The position numbers and the translations under genes are program-made. 64,000 nucleotides of DNA from Candidatus Zipacnadum vermilionense (GTDB taxonomy: Bacteria; Armatimonadota; Zipacnadia; Zipacnadales; Zipacnadaceae): contig JALGSV010000004.1 of NCBI GenBank assembly GCA_029821755.1, forward strand, positions 248,001-312,000. The letters run 5' to 3'. Positions within the stretch are counted from its first letter, which is position 1; each line of letters begins with the position of its first letter. Shown here in pieces: positions 1-8,234 of this stretch. The notes beneath the pieces are model-generated. The model made no database searches and was not told the DNA's origin. It saw nothing but the letters and a program-made list of their open reading frames with translations.

Positions 1-627
1 CTCCCGCTCCCGCCCCTGTAACTCCGCCAGATGCGCCTCGGCGGAGGCGATCTCGCCCAGGTTTCGCGTGGGCGCCCCCTTGGTGCCCCGCTGCAGGTCG
101 CTCAGCACCTTCTCCAACCGCCCCAGCACCTGCTCGACGCTCACCTCATCCGCCGCCCCGGAGACTGTCTCCTGCAGCAACTCCCCCAGCCTTCGCCCCT
201 CCTGCAAGCTCAGTATATCTTGCTGGCGTAGCCCCGCAGTGGACTGGTAGATGGCCGACGAGTCGGTACCGACCAAAGCGGCGAGGACCCGCTGCGCCTC
301 ACTGTGGTCCTCCCAGGTTTCCCTGCTGTCCAGATCCCGCAGCAGGCTACGCTGTCCCTCGAAATCCTTGACTAGCTCCCAGTGCCGTCGCTGGGCTCGG
401 AAGGTCATGGCCAGTTCGTAGTTGCGTGACGCACCCCAGCGCCGCCACCGGGTGGCGGTGGTCTTGGTGGTGGTCGGCTTGTCGAACAGCAGCATGAAGA
501 TGGCCGCCAGGAGGGTGGACTTCCCGGCTTCGTTGGGCCCCCAGAGCACGTTGAGACCCGGCCGCAGGCTAACCCGCGCCTCGTCCCACCGTCCGAAGTC
601 CCTCATCCGGACCTCCTCGATGACCAT
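1..627 (-). CDS. SMC/Rad50/SbcC-like ATPase, N-terminal part (cut by window edge)
   Basis: This is the first 209 codons of a gene running off the left edge. The protein starts MVIEEVRMRD and has a P-loop GPNEAGKST at residues 30-38, the typical ABC-ATPase head of SbcC/Rad50/RecF-like chromosome-maintenance proteins. A glutamine-rich segment (YQSTAGLRQQDI, about residue 120) fits the Q-loop region. The visible end (about residue 170 onward) turns charged, as at the entry to a coiled coil. The ATG shares one base with the stop of the upstream sbcD-like gene (TGATG at 625-629), so the two are translationally coupled, as expected for an SbcCD-type nuclease/ATPase pair. The length of the whole protein and whether it has a zinc hook cannot be seen. 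An YhaN-like member is possible. Confidence 0.85.
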   Translation of the reverse strand, partial: MVIEEVRMRDFGRWDEARVSLRPGLNVLWGPNEAGKSTLLAAIFMLLFDKPTTTKTTATRWRRWGASRNYELAMTFRAQRRHWELVKDFEGQRSLLRDLDSRETWEDHSEAQRVLAALVGTDSSAIYQSTAGLRQQDILSLQEGRRLGELLQETVSGAADEVSVEQVLGRLEKVLSDLQRGTKGAPTRNLGEIASAEAHLAELQGRERE

Positions 628-1751
628 CAAGCCGATTCCTTCCTCTCCAATAGGGCCAGCCCCCACTGCAGCGCCTGCGTCTCGGTCCGCACTTGCTTTT
701 CGTCGCCGGCCTCCCGCGCAGTCTCGATCCGCCCCCGCATGAGCCGTACAAAGCGGCCCACGATCAGCTCCGGGGGATAGCGGCTCTCGGTGATCTCCTC
801 CTGGGCCAAGAGCGCCTTGTCGCGCACCCGCACCCGGAAGAAGTCCGGCCCCAGGGCCTCCTCCAACTCGGCCGCGTCGTAGTGGAAACTGGGGTCGGCC
901 AGGCCGGTCAGGACCACCTCCAGCACCAGGTCCTGGTCGCCTTGCCGCCGCAGGGCCTCGACCAACTGGTGGGCGTTGTCGTAGTCGGCGAGGTTGGCCT
1001 CGGTCTCCTCGCGCCGGAGCTGCCCCACAGGCAGGCGCTCATGGCGGGTCAGGCCGCCCCGGCTCAGCTCGACCCGCACCGCTTGGCCGCGCTCCGCCTG
1101 GTCAATCGCCGTGATCTCCGGCGAGCCGCTATACAGGGCGGTGACGCCGCCGGTGGAGTAGTCTCCGAAGCGGTGCCAGTGCCCCAGCGCCAGATAGTTC
1201 ATCCGGGTGTCGGCCACATTCCGCGGAGTCAGGGCCGGCTCCCCGCCTCCGAGTAAGTTCCCCAGCTGCAAGGAAGCGTGGATGACGCCGATGTTGAAGG
1301 GGGCGCTATCCTCCGCGGCCAGGTGCAGGCAGCCCGGCCCGCCGTGAACCAGTACCTCGCGCCCGGCCAGGGCCACAGGCCGGCCCTTGGGGTCGGTCAG
1401 CAGGTGGATGTGCTCCGGCAGGCCCTGCCGTAACCATTCCTCATACACTGAGCCGCGCGTGAGCGGGTCGTGCGTGCCCGGTAGGATGACGACCTCCGTG
1501 CCCGGCCCCGCCTGCCCCAACCTGCCCAGTTGCGCCCGCACGAACTCTACGGTCTTACGCGAGGGCTGGGCGCCGTCAAACAGGTCCCCGGCGATGACCA
1601 GGAGGTTGGTCGGTTGCGCCAGGCACTGATCCACCACCCGGGTGAAGGCCTCCCGCAACAACTGCCTGTGCTCCGCCGCCCGCGCGCCGAAGGCCTCCCC
1701 GGACATGCCCAGGTGTACGTCGCCGGTGTGTATGAGTGTGAAGCGATCCAT
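627..1751 (-). CDS. sbcD: SbcD/Mre11-like DNA exonuclease (metallophosphoesterase)
   Basis: A 374-residue calcineurin-like phosphoesterase. Metal-site motifs appear in order: GDVHLG (residues 10-15), GDLFD, GTHDP (in place of the usual GNHD), GVIHAS and GHWH. This arrangement is typical of Mre11/SbcD/YhaO nuclease subunits, which act with an SMC-like ATPase on DNA ends. The downstream gene is such an ATPase and overlaps by one base. I chose the ATG at 1751 because the protein then begins directly with MDRFTLIHTGDVH and has a GGAGAG ribosome site upstream. A longer reading frame exists but adds a low-complexity arginine-rich leader. The Asn-to-Thr change in the GNHD motif is a small oddity. 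Confidence 0.88.
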   Translation of the reverse strand: MDRFTLIHTGDVHLGMSGEAFGARAAEHRQLLREAFTRVVDQCLAQPTNLLVIAGDLFDGAQPSRKTVEFVRAQLGRLGQAGPGTEVVILPGTHDPLTRGSVYEEWLRQGLPEHIHLLTDPKGRPVALAGREVLVHGGPGCLHLAAEDSAPFNIGVIHASLQLGNLLGGGEPALTPRNVADTRMNYLALGHWHRFGDYSTGGVTALYSGSPEITAIDQAERGQAVRVELSRGGLTRHERLPVGQLRREETEANLADYDNAHQLVEALRRQGDQDLVLEVVLTGLADPSFHYDAAELEEALGPDFFRVRVRDKALLAQEEITESRYPPELIVGRFVRLMRGRIETAREAGDEKQVRTETQALQWGLALLERKESA

Positions 1752-1918
1752 AAGGTCGGCTCTCCGTCCCGGCCGCGCCCGGGTGGCTGACACCCCTCCT
1801 CGGCACCCCTCTCCCGAGCGGAGTACGCTCTCTGTATTCCACTTCTCGGCCCTGGCAACCTTCCTCCTCGCCATCTTTGGTCCCAGTGTCTCGGCAATTC
1901 AGAAAAAACCTTTCTACT

Positions 1919-1953
1919 AGCGAGGACTTTCCCTCGCTCAGAACGTATATATA
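1919..1953 (+). promoter_or_regulatory. Hairpin next to a weak -10-like box upstream of the secreted pair
   Basis: AGCGAGG and CCTCGCT form a 7-bp inverted repeat around 1919-1939, followed directly by TATATATA (1946-1953). The position, 40-70 bases before the start of the secreted gene, would suit a promoter with an adjoining operator. No good -35 box is visible, so this is weak. Confidence 0.25.
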
Positions 1954-1991
1954 CGGGAGTCGCACAACGAGTTGTGAAGGAGGAATGTCTC

Positions 1992-2840
1992 ATGAGCGTC
2001 AACCAGACTCGCCCCTGGGCAGCAGCCCTGGCCCTGGCTTTGGCCGTGGCAGCAGCCTTTGGACTAGGCGCCGCCTTGCGGCACGCTCTGCCCGTGGGAG
2101 TGTCCGTGGTTCATGCCGATGAAACCACGGCCGCCGCTTACGATGGCCCCTGGGCGATGGCGGAGCGGCAGATCGTGGGCAACGAGGAGCGCGGCGCGAT
2201 ACGCGTAGGAGATCAGGCGGTGTTGGAGATTCAGACCAGTGCGGGGGGCCTCACCGGTTACGAACGATCTCTCATCGTCGCCAAGCGTCTCAATGACGCC
2301 CTAGTGGCCGGGGTCAAAGCGGACGAGATCCACGCGGGTAGCGCCAGCGGCATGTCGGTGCTACAGGCGGGTAACACGGTGCTCATCACCGTCAATGCCC
2401 AGGAGGCGGAGCGACAGTTGACCACGGTGTCCGGCCTGGCGGCTACCTGGGCCCAGGCGCTGGGCCGAGCGTTGGGGGGCACGCCAAGCCCGCACGACAG
2501 TCCCGCTCCGATCACTCCAGCCCCAACCACCCCCACGGCCGACAACGACGAGGTCGAACCCACGCCCGTGGAGGGCAACTGGACCCCGCCGGAGCCTTAC
2601 AAGGACAAGATCGTCCCCATTCTCAGCGTTCTGGAGGGGGTCAAGATTGGGGCAGCCCGGGTCAACGGGCCCACCTCTAAGGTGGACCAGGTGCAGGCCG
2701 TGGCCCAGTTGGAGACCGACTACGAGAAGCTGCTCAGAATCAGCGTATACGTGCCGATCTCCACCGCAGTGCCCGGCTCGAAACTAGCCCGAGTGCAGGG
2801 CGTGGGAGTCACGGCCCTGGCCGATCTCCGCATCCGCTAA
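1992..2840 (+). CDS. Secreted protein of unknown function with C-terminal domain shared with the next gene
   Basis: A 282-residue exported protein. The ATG at 1992 sits 8 bases after a strong AAGGAGG (1977-1983), and gives a classical signal peptide (AAALALALAVAAAFGLGA). The mature N-terminal block (about residues 55-170) looks like a small alpha/beta domain of the sort that precedes MscS-type channels in some bacteria. That likeness is a pattern impression only. A proline/threonine-rich linker (about 175-205) follows. The last 80 residues (from KIVPIL to the end) are clearly related to the tail of the next gene: GAA-V-GP, AVAQL, V-PIST and GVGVTA recur in the same order. The gene is probably co-transcribed with that paralogue. 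No enzyme motif is seen. Confidence 0.8.
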   Translation: MSVNQTRPWAAALALALAVAAAFGLGAALRHALPVGVSVVHADETTAAAYDGPWAMAERQIVGNEERGAIRVGDQAVLEIQTSAGGLTGYERSLIVAKRLNDALVAGVKADEIHAGSASGMSVLQAGNTVLITVNAQEAERQLTTVSGLAATWAQALGRALGGTPSPHDSPAPITPAPTTPTADNDEVEPTPVEGNWTPPEPYKDKIVPILSVLEGVKIGAARVNGPTSKVDQVQAVAQLETDYEKLLRISVYVPISTAVPGSKLARVQGVGVTALADLRIR

Positions 2841-2852
2841 GGAGGCATGAAC

Positions 2853-3317
2853 ATGTATCAGCGCAAGCCAGTACTCAAAACCGCTGCTGCCCTGGTGGCG
2901 GTCGCGTTCCTGTCGGGGCTCCTGGTCACGGCGCCTCCCACCCCGGCGGTGGCCGGTGTCAGCCTCGGAAGCTTGGTCAAGCTCTTCGGCATCGCCTGGA
3001 TCGTCGACCACTTCGGCACAGGCATCAACAGCGCCATCAACAAGGTCCTCCAACAGAAGGAAGCGGCGATTGAGGGCTATACCAAGGTCGTCCCCATTAT
3101 CAAGATCGGGGGCGGCGTGGCCGTGGGCGCGGCGCAGGTGATGGGTCCCGAGGAGCAAGTGAAGAAGGTCAAGGCGGTAGCCCAGCTCGACTGGACGCCC
3201 GGCGCAACCTTCCGTGGCCGGGTCTTGCTGCCGATAAGCACCGACCGCGATTTGACCTCGACCGTCCGGGGCGTAGGCGGCGTCGGGGTCTCCGCCGTGA
3301 TCGCCTTCCCGCTCTAA
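2853..3317 (+). CDS. Small secreted protein, tail paralogous to the preceding gene
   Basis: A 154-residue protein with a signal peptide (LKTAAALVAVAFLSGLLVTA). GGAGG at 2841-2845 is 7 bases from the ATG at 2853 but only one base from an ATG at 2847, so 2853 is preferred. A short hydrophobic and amphipathic segment (residues 35-70) is followed by the domain shared with the upstream protein: KVVPI, VGAAQVMGP, KAVAQL, LLPIST and VRGVGGVGVSA. The gene begins 12 bases after its neighbour's stop and is followed by a strong terminator, so the two form a two-gene unit. Function unknown; a cell-envelope role is an inference from the export signals. Confidence 0.75.
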   Translation: MYQRKPVLKTAAALVAVAFLSGLLVTAPPTPAVAGVSLGSLVKLFGIAWIVDHFGTGINSAINKVLQQKEAAIEGYTKVVPIIKIGGGVAVGAAQVMGPEEQVKKVKAVAQLDWTPGATFRGRVLLPISTDRDLTSTVRGVGGVGVSAVIAFPL

Positions 3318-3364
3318 AGCGCAGGCCCAGGGACAGGCATAACCGTAAGTCCCACGACAACAGA

Positions 3365-3394
3365 AACGGGACCCCTCGCCGGAGGGGTCCCGTT
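3365..3394 (+). terminator. Intrinsic-type hairpin terminator
   Basis: A perfect 13-bp inverted repeat (AACGGGACCCCTC / GAGGGGTCCCGTT) with the 4-base loop GCCG, lying 47 bases after the stop of the secreted pair. The following bases are only moderately T-rich (GTCACTTCTCTT). The convergent lipM gene lies just beyond, so it may serve both strands. Confidence 0.75.
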
Positions 3395-3436
3395 GTCACT
3401 TCTCTTCGGCGGGGCTGTCCGTGTGGGCCGGACTTG

Positions 3437-4273
3437 CTAGCGCGCCCTCCCCGGCTTCACCAGGTTCCAAGCCTCGGTCGCGTACTTGGTCTCCCGCAAC
3501 TCCGCGGCCCGGACCTGCTCCGCCGCGGTCAACTCCCCGGGCTCCAGGCTCATCTGGAAAGCCTCCTCATACCCCCGCGCCAGCGCCCGGGCCAGTTGTT
3601 CGAAGCTGATCCGTTGCGCCAAGGTCTGGGCGATGCCCTGGGCAGCCTCGGAAAGCTGTTCCTCACTGCGCCGGCTCACGCCCCGACCGGGCATGACCGC
3701 CAGGTGGTCTTCCACTCGGATGTGCAGCGGCACCGAGCCGTGCTGCAAGATGATCCCCCGCTTGCGCACCTGCGCCGAGCCGACAACCTTCCGCCCCGCG
3801 GCCACCAAGTCGCAGCGGGAAGCCTGCGCAAAACAGACCGTGGGCAAGTCCCGCGCCGCCTGCCGGTGCTCGGGGTCGGCCGCGGTTTCGCCCAGCGCCG
3901 CCTCCAGTCCCAGCCGCTGCAGGCCCAACTCCAGCCCGCGCGAGATCTCTCGGTACGAGCCCATGACGCTGGGCCCATGCTCCAGAAGGTCCTCGGCGAT
4001 CGCCACCGAGTATGTCACCTCGTCGTTATGGAGAATGGCACGCCCGCCAGTAGGCCGGCGCACCAGCCCCCAGCCGCGCCGGTCGATCTCGGCCCGGTCC
4101 ACCTGGCCCTCGGCTTCTTGAAAGTAACCGAGCGAGACGGTGGCCGGCTGCCAGCCGTAGAAGCGCAGTGTGGGCGGCGCGCCTATTTCGGCCGCCGCCC
4201 ACAATAGGGCCTCATCCACCGCCATGTTGGTGTAGCCGTCGGCGTAACCCGACCACAGTAGCCGCCAGTTCAT
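3437..4273 (-). CDS. lipM: Octanoyl/lipoyl transferase of the LipM type
   Basis: A 278-residue member of the biotin/lipoate protein ligase fold. It carries RRPTGGRAILH (residues 72-82), the conserved lysine in GRKVVGSAQ (K162) and a cysteine in PTVCFAQAS (C147). That cysteine is the acyl-enzyme nucleophile of LipM/LipL octanoyltransferases and is absent from ATP-using LplA ligases. The predicted role is moving octanoyl from acyl carrier protein to GcvH. The gene lies 9 bases after gcvH on the same strand, which supports that substrate. LipL (amidotransferase) is the main alternative. No lipA is in the window. Confidence 0.85.
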   Translation of the reverse strand: MNWRLLWSGYADGYTNMAVDEALLWAAAEIGAPPTLRFYGWQPATVSLGYFQEAEGQVDRAEIDRRGWGLVRRPTGGRAILHNDEVTYSVAIAEDLLEHGPSVMGSYREISRGLELGLQRLGLEAALGETAADPEHRQAARDLPTVCFAQASRCDLVAAGRKVVGSAQVRKRGIILQHGSVPLHIRVEDHLAVMPGRGVSRRSEEQLSEAAQGIAQTLAQRISFEQLARALARGYEEAFQMSLEPGELTAAEQVRAAELRETKYATEAWNLVKPGRAR

Positions 4274-4282
4274 CCCGTCGCG

Positions 4283-4672
4283 CTACTCCTCACCCAGGCT
4301 TTCCAGGTACGCGGGGTATTCCTCCGCGCTCATGGTCTCGGTCAGATCCACGTCGCCCTCGGCCTTGACCACCATCGTCCAGCCGGCCTCGTAGGGGTCG
4401 GCATTCATAGTCTCCGGGGTGGCTTCCAGCTCCTCGTTGACCTTGACGACCGTCCCCGACAGCGGGGCGATCAAGTCCTCGACAGCCTTGGCTGACTCGA
4501 TGTTGCCGTACGCCTCGCCAGCCGTCACGGCCGCGTCCACCGCAGGCACCTCCACGTAAATGATGTCGCCCATGGTCCCGGCGGCATAGTCGGTAATCCC
4601 CACCAGCCACTCCTCGCCCTGCTGCTCCATCCAAGCATGCGCCTTAGTATAGCGCGCTCTGTCCCTGCTCAT
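4283..4672 (-). CDS. gcvH: Glycine cleavage system H protein
   Basis: A 129-residue lipoyl-carrier protein. The lipoyl lysine is K62 in NIESAKAVEDL, close to the usual ESVKAV motif, and the flanking GDIIYVEVP and PLSGTVVKVNEEL strands are typical. It shuttles the aminomethyl group in glycine cleavage or, as in many anaerobes, serves as the platform for lipoate assembly. AAGGAGGG lies upstream of the ATG. No gcvP or gcvT is in the window, and the partner is lipM directly downstream, so a lipoate-relay role is at least as likely as a complete glycine cleavage system encoded here. Confidence 0.95.
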   Translation of the reverse strand: MSRDRARYTKAHAWMEQQGEEWLVGITDYAAGTMGDIIYVEVPAVDAAVTAGEAYGNIESAKAVEDLIAPLSGTVVKVNEELEATPETMNADPYEAGWTMVVKAEGDVDLTETMSAEEYPAYLESLGEE

Positions 4673-4746
4673 TACTAAACCCTCCTTGGGATTGCCTGCA
4701 CGATATGTGATCTACATCGGCTGTTCGGCCATCGTTCAGTCGCCGT

Positions 4747-5622
4747 TCAGCTATCCGCCCTCGCCACTCTCGCCAACTGCCGGATGTGCGCCGGCGTGGT
4801 GCCGCAACACCCGCCGAGGATCCGCACACTCATCTCCGCCAGTTCCTGTCCGAAGCGGCCGAAATCTTCCGGGCTTTGCCGGTAGATGGTGCGCCCGGCG
4901 ATTAGCTCCGGTTGTCCGGCGTTGGGCTGGGCCATCAGGGGCAGGTCAGTGACCTCCGCCATCTGCTGCAGTGCCGTCCGCAGTCCGTCGACATGCCCGC
5001 AGTTGGCCCCGATCACGTCCACGCCCAGGTCCGCCAGCTTCCGCGCCACCGCCGCACCGTCGTGCCCCATCATCGTCCGGCCCTCCGCCGACGAGAAGGC
5101 CACCGTCACTGCCAGTGGCAAGCGGCAGCCCACCGCCCGCACCGCCTCCACCAACGTCTCCACCTCGTCCAGCGCCTCAAAGGTCTCCGCCAGGACGAAA
5201 TCCACGCCGTGCGCGAGCATCGTCTCCAACTGCCGGGAATAGCAGGCCACCGCTGCTTCGCGGGGCAGGTCTCCCAGCGGCTCCAGCAGGTGCCCGGTCG
5301 GCCCCAGGTTCAGTGCCACCAGCGGGTCCGGCCCCACTGTCTCCCGTACGATCCGCGCCGCCGCCGTCTGGATCGCCGCCGCCTGCTCGCCCAGCCCCGC
5401 CCGATCCAGCATAATCTGGTTGGCGGCAAAGGTGTTCGTCTGGAAGACCTTAGCGCCGGCCGCCAGGTAGTCCTGATGCACCGCCGCCACGACTTCGGGA
5501 TGGCTGAGGTTGGCCTCGCCGCTATTGCGGAAGGATACGCCCCGGGCCGCGAGTTCCGAGCCCATGGCGCCCTCGCAGACCAACAGCTCCTCCCGTGCGC
5601 GTTTTAGGATTGATCGAGTCAT
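4747..5622 (-). CDS. Homocysteine S-methyltransferase domain protein (MetH N-terminal module)
   Basis: A 291-residue stand-alone homocysteine-binding TIM barrel. The zinc cysteines are C208 in GANCGHVDG and C272/C273 in GGCCGTTP. The N-terminal EGAMGSEL and TNTFAAN motifs are those of the MetH/BHMT family. It would pass a methyl group to homocysteine or a related thiol. The folate- and B12-binding modules of MetH are absent, so the methyl donor is either S-methylmethionine, betaine or a separate corrinoid protein. The start at 5622 has GGGAGG upstream and follows a good promoter. Several UroD-like methyltransferases lie close by, which fits a modular corrinoid system, but no corrinoid protein is in the window. 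Confidence 0.88.
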   Translation of the reverse strand: MTRSILKRAREELLVCEGAMGSELAARGVSFRNSGEANLSHPEVVAAVHQDYLAAGAKVFQTNTFAANQIMLDRAGLGEQAAAIQTAAARIVRETVGPDPLVALNLGPTGHLLEPLGDLPREAAVACYSRQLETMLAHGVDFVLAETFEALDEVETLVEAVRAVGCRLPLAVTVAFSSAEGRTMMGHDGAAVARKLADLGVDVIGANCGHVDGLRTALQQMAEVTDLPLMAQPNAGQPELIAGRTIYRQSPEDFGRFGQELAEMSVRILGGCCGTTPAHIRQLARVARADS

Positions 5623-5646
5623 CTCGGCCCTCCCGATGCCAGCGTT

Positions 5647-5675
5647 ATGGTAGGCTAAAGGTGGAGTGGTGTCAA
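5647..5675 (-). promoter_or_regulatory. Sigma-70-like promoter for the homocysteine methyltransferase unit
   Basis: On the minus strand a consensus TTGACA (5675-5670) and TACCAT (5652-5647) are separated by exactly 17 bases. The predicted start point is about 20 bases before the ATG at 5622. This is the best -35 box in the window. Confidence 0.6.
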
Positions 5676-5737
5676 CCTGCCTGAGCGGCCGGCCAGTGTG
5701 ACCTCTAGGTGCCGGTAGGTGGGCGCGGCTGGACACA

Positions 5738-5843
5738 GGAGGGGCCGGATGAACGGAACCCAGCGGAGTGAATCCGGCCCGCCCGCCGCTGGGCACGGGC
5801 CGGATTCGCCGCGCATTTCGTGCACACCTCATCCGGCCCCTCC
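5738..5843. repeat. Palindromic intergenic element, copy A
   Basis: A 106-bp element bounded by perfect 15-bp inverted ends (GGAGGGGCCGGATGA at 5738, TCATCCGGCCCCTCC at 5829). A second inverted pair, GAATCCGGCCCG and CGGGCCGGATTC, lies inside, so the whole folds as two back-to-back hairpins. It has no coding capacity. Related copies occur at 17638, 57716 and 63365. It lies in the 292-bp spacer 5623-5914, which otherwise holds only the promoter above. Confidence 0.7.
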
Positions 5844-5914
5844 ACAAGGAAGGGTTTGTCCCTGCGCGCGCCGAACCTGCTCCCGCTGATATTACATCTA
5901 GGAGTTATTCATCC

Positions 5915-6856
5915 ATGACCCCTCGCGAATCCCTCCGCGTCGCCTTGCAGCGCGGCAAGCCCTCGGGCCTGCCGCCGCACCTGGAGCTGGAGTACCAACT
6001 CACGGAAATCACCCCTGGCATCGAGCAGGTGGCCCTGCGCACGCCGATGTTGGAGGGCGTCACCGGCGCCGCGCGGCAAGACCTGCTCAAACGCAACGCC
6101 GAGATGTGGGTCAAGGTCGCCGAGCGCTTCGACTGGTCCTGTATCACCGGCCTGCACTGGCTGCCGCTGGAGGACCAGTGCCAGAGCTTCCAGTACGTGC
6201 GGGAGATCGCCGGCGACACCTACATGCTCAGCGCCTTCGCCGACGGGACCTTCGGGATTCCCGGCGGCTCAACCATGCTCGAGCACGTCATGTGGCTGCG
6301 CGATAACGAGGAGGAGGCCCTAGCGGAGGCCCAGCGCAACATTGCCGCCGGCGCCGAGGACATCCGCACCGCCACCGACGCGGGCGCCGAGGTTATCTTC
6401 ATGTGCGCCGACTATTGCTTTAACGATGGCCCCTTCCTCTCCCCGCCGATGTTTGCCAAGTTCGTCACCCCCTTCCTCAAGCAGCAGGCAGACAACATTC
6501 GCGCCTGCGGGGCCTTCTCGGTCAAGCACACCGACGGTGACATCATGCCGATCCTGGACCAGCTGGTGGACAGCGGCGTGGACGCCCTGCATTCCCTCGA
6601 TCCCATGGCCGGGGTGGACATCGCCGAAGTCAAGCGCCTCTACGGCGACCGGATCGCCCTCATCGGCAACGTCAACTGCGCCTGGGTGCAAGCGGGGACG
6701 AAGCAGCAGATCGAGCAGAGCGCCCGCTACTGCCTGGAGCAAGGCGGCGCGGCTCAGGGCGGCTACGTCTACGCCACCAGCAACTGCATCTTCGCTGGCG
6801 TGCCACTAGAGAACTATGGGTGGATGCTCAAGGTCAGGGAGGAGTATCCGGCGTAG
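5915..6856 (+). CDS. UroD-family (COG0407) methyltransferase-like protein
   Basis: A 313-residue protein with the uroporphyrinogen decarboxylase fold. Seen are the ending pattern GDRIALIGNVNC (strand before the final helices), GGYVYATSNCIF near the C terminus, and the DALHSLDPMAGVDI segment typical of the family. The metal-site position reads KHTDGD instead of the HxCG of zinc corrinoid methyltransferases such as MtaA and MtbA, so zinc-thiolate chemistry at that site is doubtful. The ATG at 5915 follows TAGGAG. It heads a probable unit with the UroD-like gene at 7015 and the membrane protein at 8346. True heme UroD is unlikely given divergence and multiple paralogues. Confidence 0.8.
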   Translation: MTPRESLRVALQRGKPSGLPPHLELEYQLTEITPGIEQVALRTPMLEGVTGAARQDLLKRNAEMWVKVAERFDWSCITGLHWLPLEDQCQSFQYVREIAGDTYMLSAFADGTFGIPGGSTMLEHVMWLRDNEEEALAEAQRNIAAGAEDIRTATDAGAEVIFMCADYCFNDGPFLSPPMFAKFVTPFLKQQADNIRACGAFSVKHTDGDIMPILDQLVDSGVDALHSLDPMAGVDIAEVKRLYGDRIALIGNVNCAWVQAGTKQQIEQSARYCLEQGGAAQGGYVYATSNCIFAGVPLENYGWMLKVREEYPA

Positions 6857-6879
6857 GGGCGCGTTTCATCGTGCCCTTC

Positions 6880-6953
6880 CGCGTGGCGCGGGCTTCCCAG
6901 TCCGCCCTCGGCGATGAACCCCGGAGCGCGGGCTAGAAAGCCCGCGCCACGCG
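6880..6953. repeat. Long hairpin repeat with 16-bp perfect arms (CGCGTGGCGCGGGCTT type)
   Basis: CGCGTGGCGCGGGCTT (6880-6895) pairs perfectly with AAGCCCGCGCCACGCG (6938-6953), inside a larger arrangement bounded by TTCATC on both sides and GATGAA in the middle. Shorter relatives with the core GGTAGCGC-GGGCTTC occur at 8235, 10273, 37278 and 44145. The element lies in the 158-bp spacer between two UroD-like genes. Confidence 0.65.
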
Positions 6954-7014
6954 GGAGAAGTTCATCCCTGTCGTTCATTCTCGACTCGTGTCTCGCGACT
7001 ACAAAGGAGACCCC

Positions 7015-8232
7015 ATGACCCCCAAACAACGCGTACTGACCGCTCTCGCCCACCAGGAGCCCGACCGGGTGCCCTGGGGGGAGCACTTCATCGATTACAA
7101 CGTCTACGAGGACGTCCTGGGTCGGGAGACCTTCGTCCACGCCAAGTTCAAGGAGACCGAGGCCTGGTGGGACGGCCGCCGCGAGGAGATCGTCGCCTCC
7201 TACAAGCGCGATCTCGTGGACCTCACCCTGGCGCTGGAGCATGACGTGCTGGCCGTGCCCCTGGTGACCGCGAAGGGCCAGGAGCCCCAGCGGATGAAGC
7301 AGGTGGACGAGAACACCTGGGAGGAGAACGGCTACACCTACCGTATCTCCGCCACCACCCACGACCTGTGTATCTACAAGCGCCCCTCGGAGCCCTATCC
7401 GGTACCGACGCTGGAGAGCCTGCAGGAGCAAATCGACCAGGTGGACGCCGAGGGAGTTCCCGCCCCGGACGAGTCGGCCTGGGAGGTCGTGCGGCATGTG
7501 CGGGGGGTGCTGGGCGAGACGCACTTCCTAGTCTCCTTCGCCGGCGACATTGGCTTCCCCGGCTTCGGCTATGGGGACGGGGAGTTCTACCTGAACACGG
7601 CCCTGCACCCGGAGCTGCATGCTAAGCTGACCGAGTTGGCTGCCAAGCGCGCCATCGCCGGCATGAAGTACTACGCCGAGCAGGGCCTCGACGGCGTGAT
7701 GGGCGCGGCCGACTACGGCAGTTCCTCCTCCCTGCTGGCCAACCCCCGCATCATGGAGCAACACATGGCCTACTGGATGAAAGCGATCGCGGACGAGGTA
7801 CACCGCCTGGGGATGAAGTATCTTAAGCACTCCTGCGGCTGCAACTGGGAGGCCCTGCCCTACTTCGTGGCGGCGGGTTACGACGCCTACGAGGGCATCC
7901 AAATCAGCGCCGGGATGGATATGAAGGACCTCAAGCGTCTGTACGGAGACCAGCTCGCCCTGTGGGGCGGCGTAACCAACGAGAACCTGATCCTGGGCAC
8001 GCCCGAGCGGGTGCAGGCCGACGCGCTTTACGCCCTGCGCTACGGCGCGCCCGGTGGCGGGTTCATCTATGGCGCCACCCATTCCCTGGCCGTCGGCACC
8101 AAGCCGGAGAATCTGGCCATGATGAAGCAAATGCTAGATGAGTACGGGGTCTATCCCCTCCGCATCCCCGAGGGCATGGGTATGGCCCCGGGCTTCCCAG
8201 CCCCCGTGACGCTGCCGGAGCGCTTCCGGTAG
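7015..8232 (+). CDS. UroD-family methyltransferase-like protein with HSCG site
   Basis: A 405-residue UroD-fold protein. The barrel carries LKHSCGCNWEALP, giving the H-x-C part of the zinc site of corrinoid methyltransferases. The usual distal cysteine near the C terminus is replaced (GATHSLAVGT), so the third ligand may be histidine. KQRVLTALAHQEPDRVPW is the family's standard N terminus. The start at 7015 has AAAGGAG 8 bases upstream. Likely role: methyl transfer from a methylated corrinoid or demethylation of a small substrate. The substrate is unknown, and the closeness of another UroD-like gene upstream and a transporter-like membrane protein downstream suggests uptake and demethylation of one compound. 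Confidence 0.82.
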   Translation: MTPKQRVLTALAHQEPDRVPWGEHFIDYNVYEDVLGRETFVHAKFKETEAWWDGRREEIVASYKRDLVDLTLALEHDVLAVPLVTAKGQEPQRMKQVDENTWEENGYTYRISATTHDLCIYKRPSEPYPVPTLESLQEQIDQVDAEGVPAPDESAWEVVRHVRGVLGETHFLVSFAGDIGFPGFGYGDGEFYLNTALHPELHAKLTELAAKRAIAGMKYYAEQGLDGVMGAADYGSSSSLLANPRIMEQHMAYWMKAIADEVHRLGMKYLKHSCGCNWEALPYFVAAGYDAYEGIQISAGMDMKDLKRLYGDQLALWGGVTNENLILGTPERVQADALYALRYGAPGGGFIYGATHSLAVGTKPENLAMMKQMLDEYGVYPLRIPEGMGMAPGFPAPVTLPERFR

Positions 8233-8234
8233 TC

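Noticed and set aside
3437-4273. Lipoate-protein ligase LplA
   Set aside because: The cysteine in PTVCFAQAS is the LipM/LipL nucleophile and LplA lacks it.
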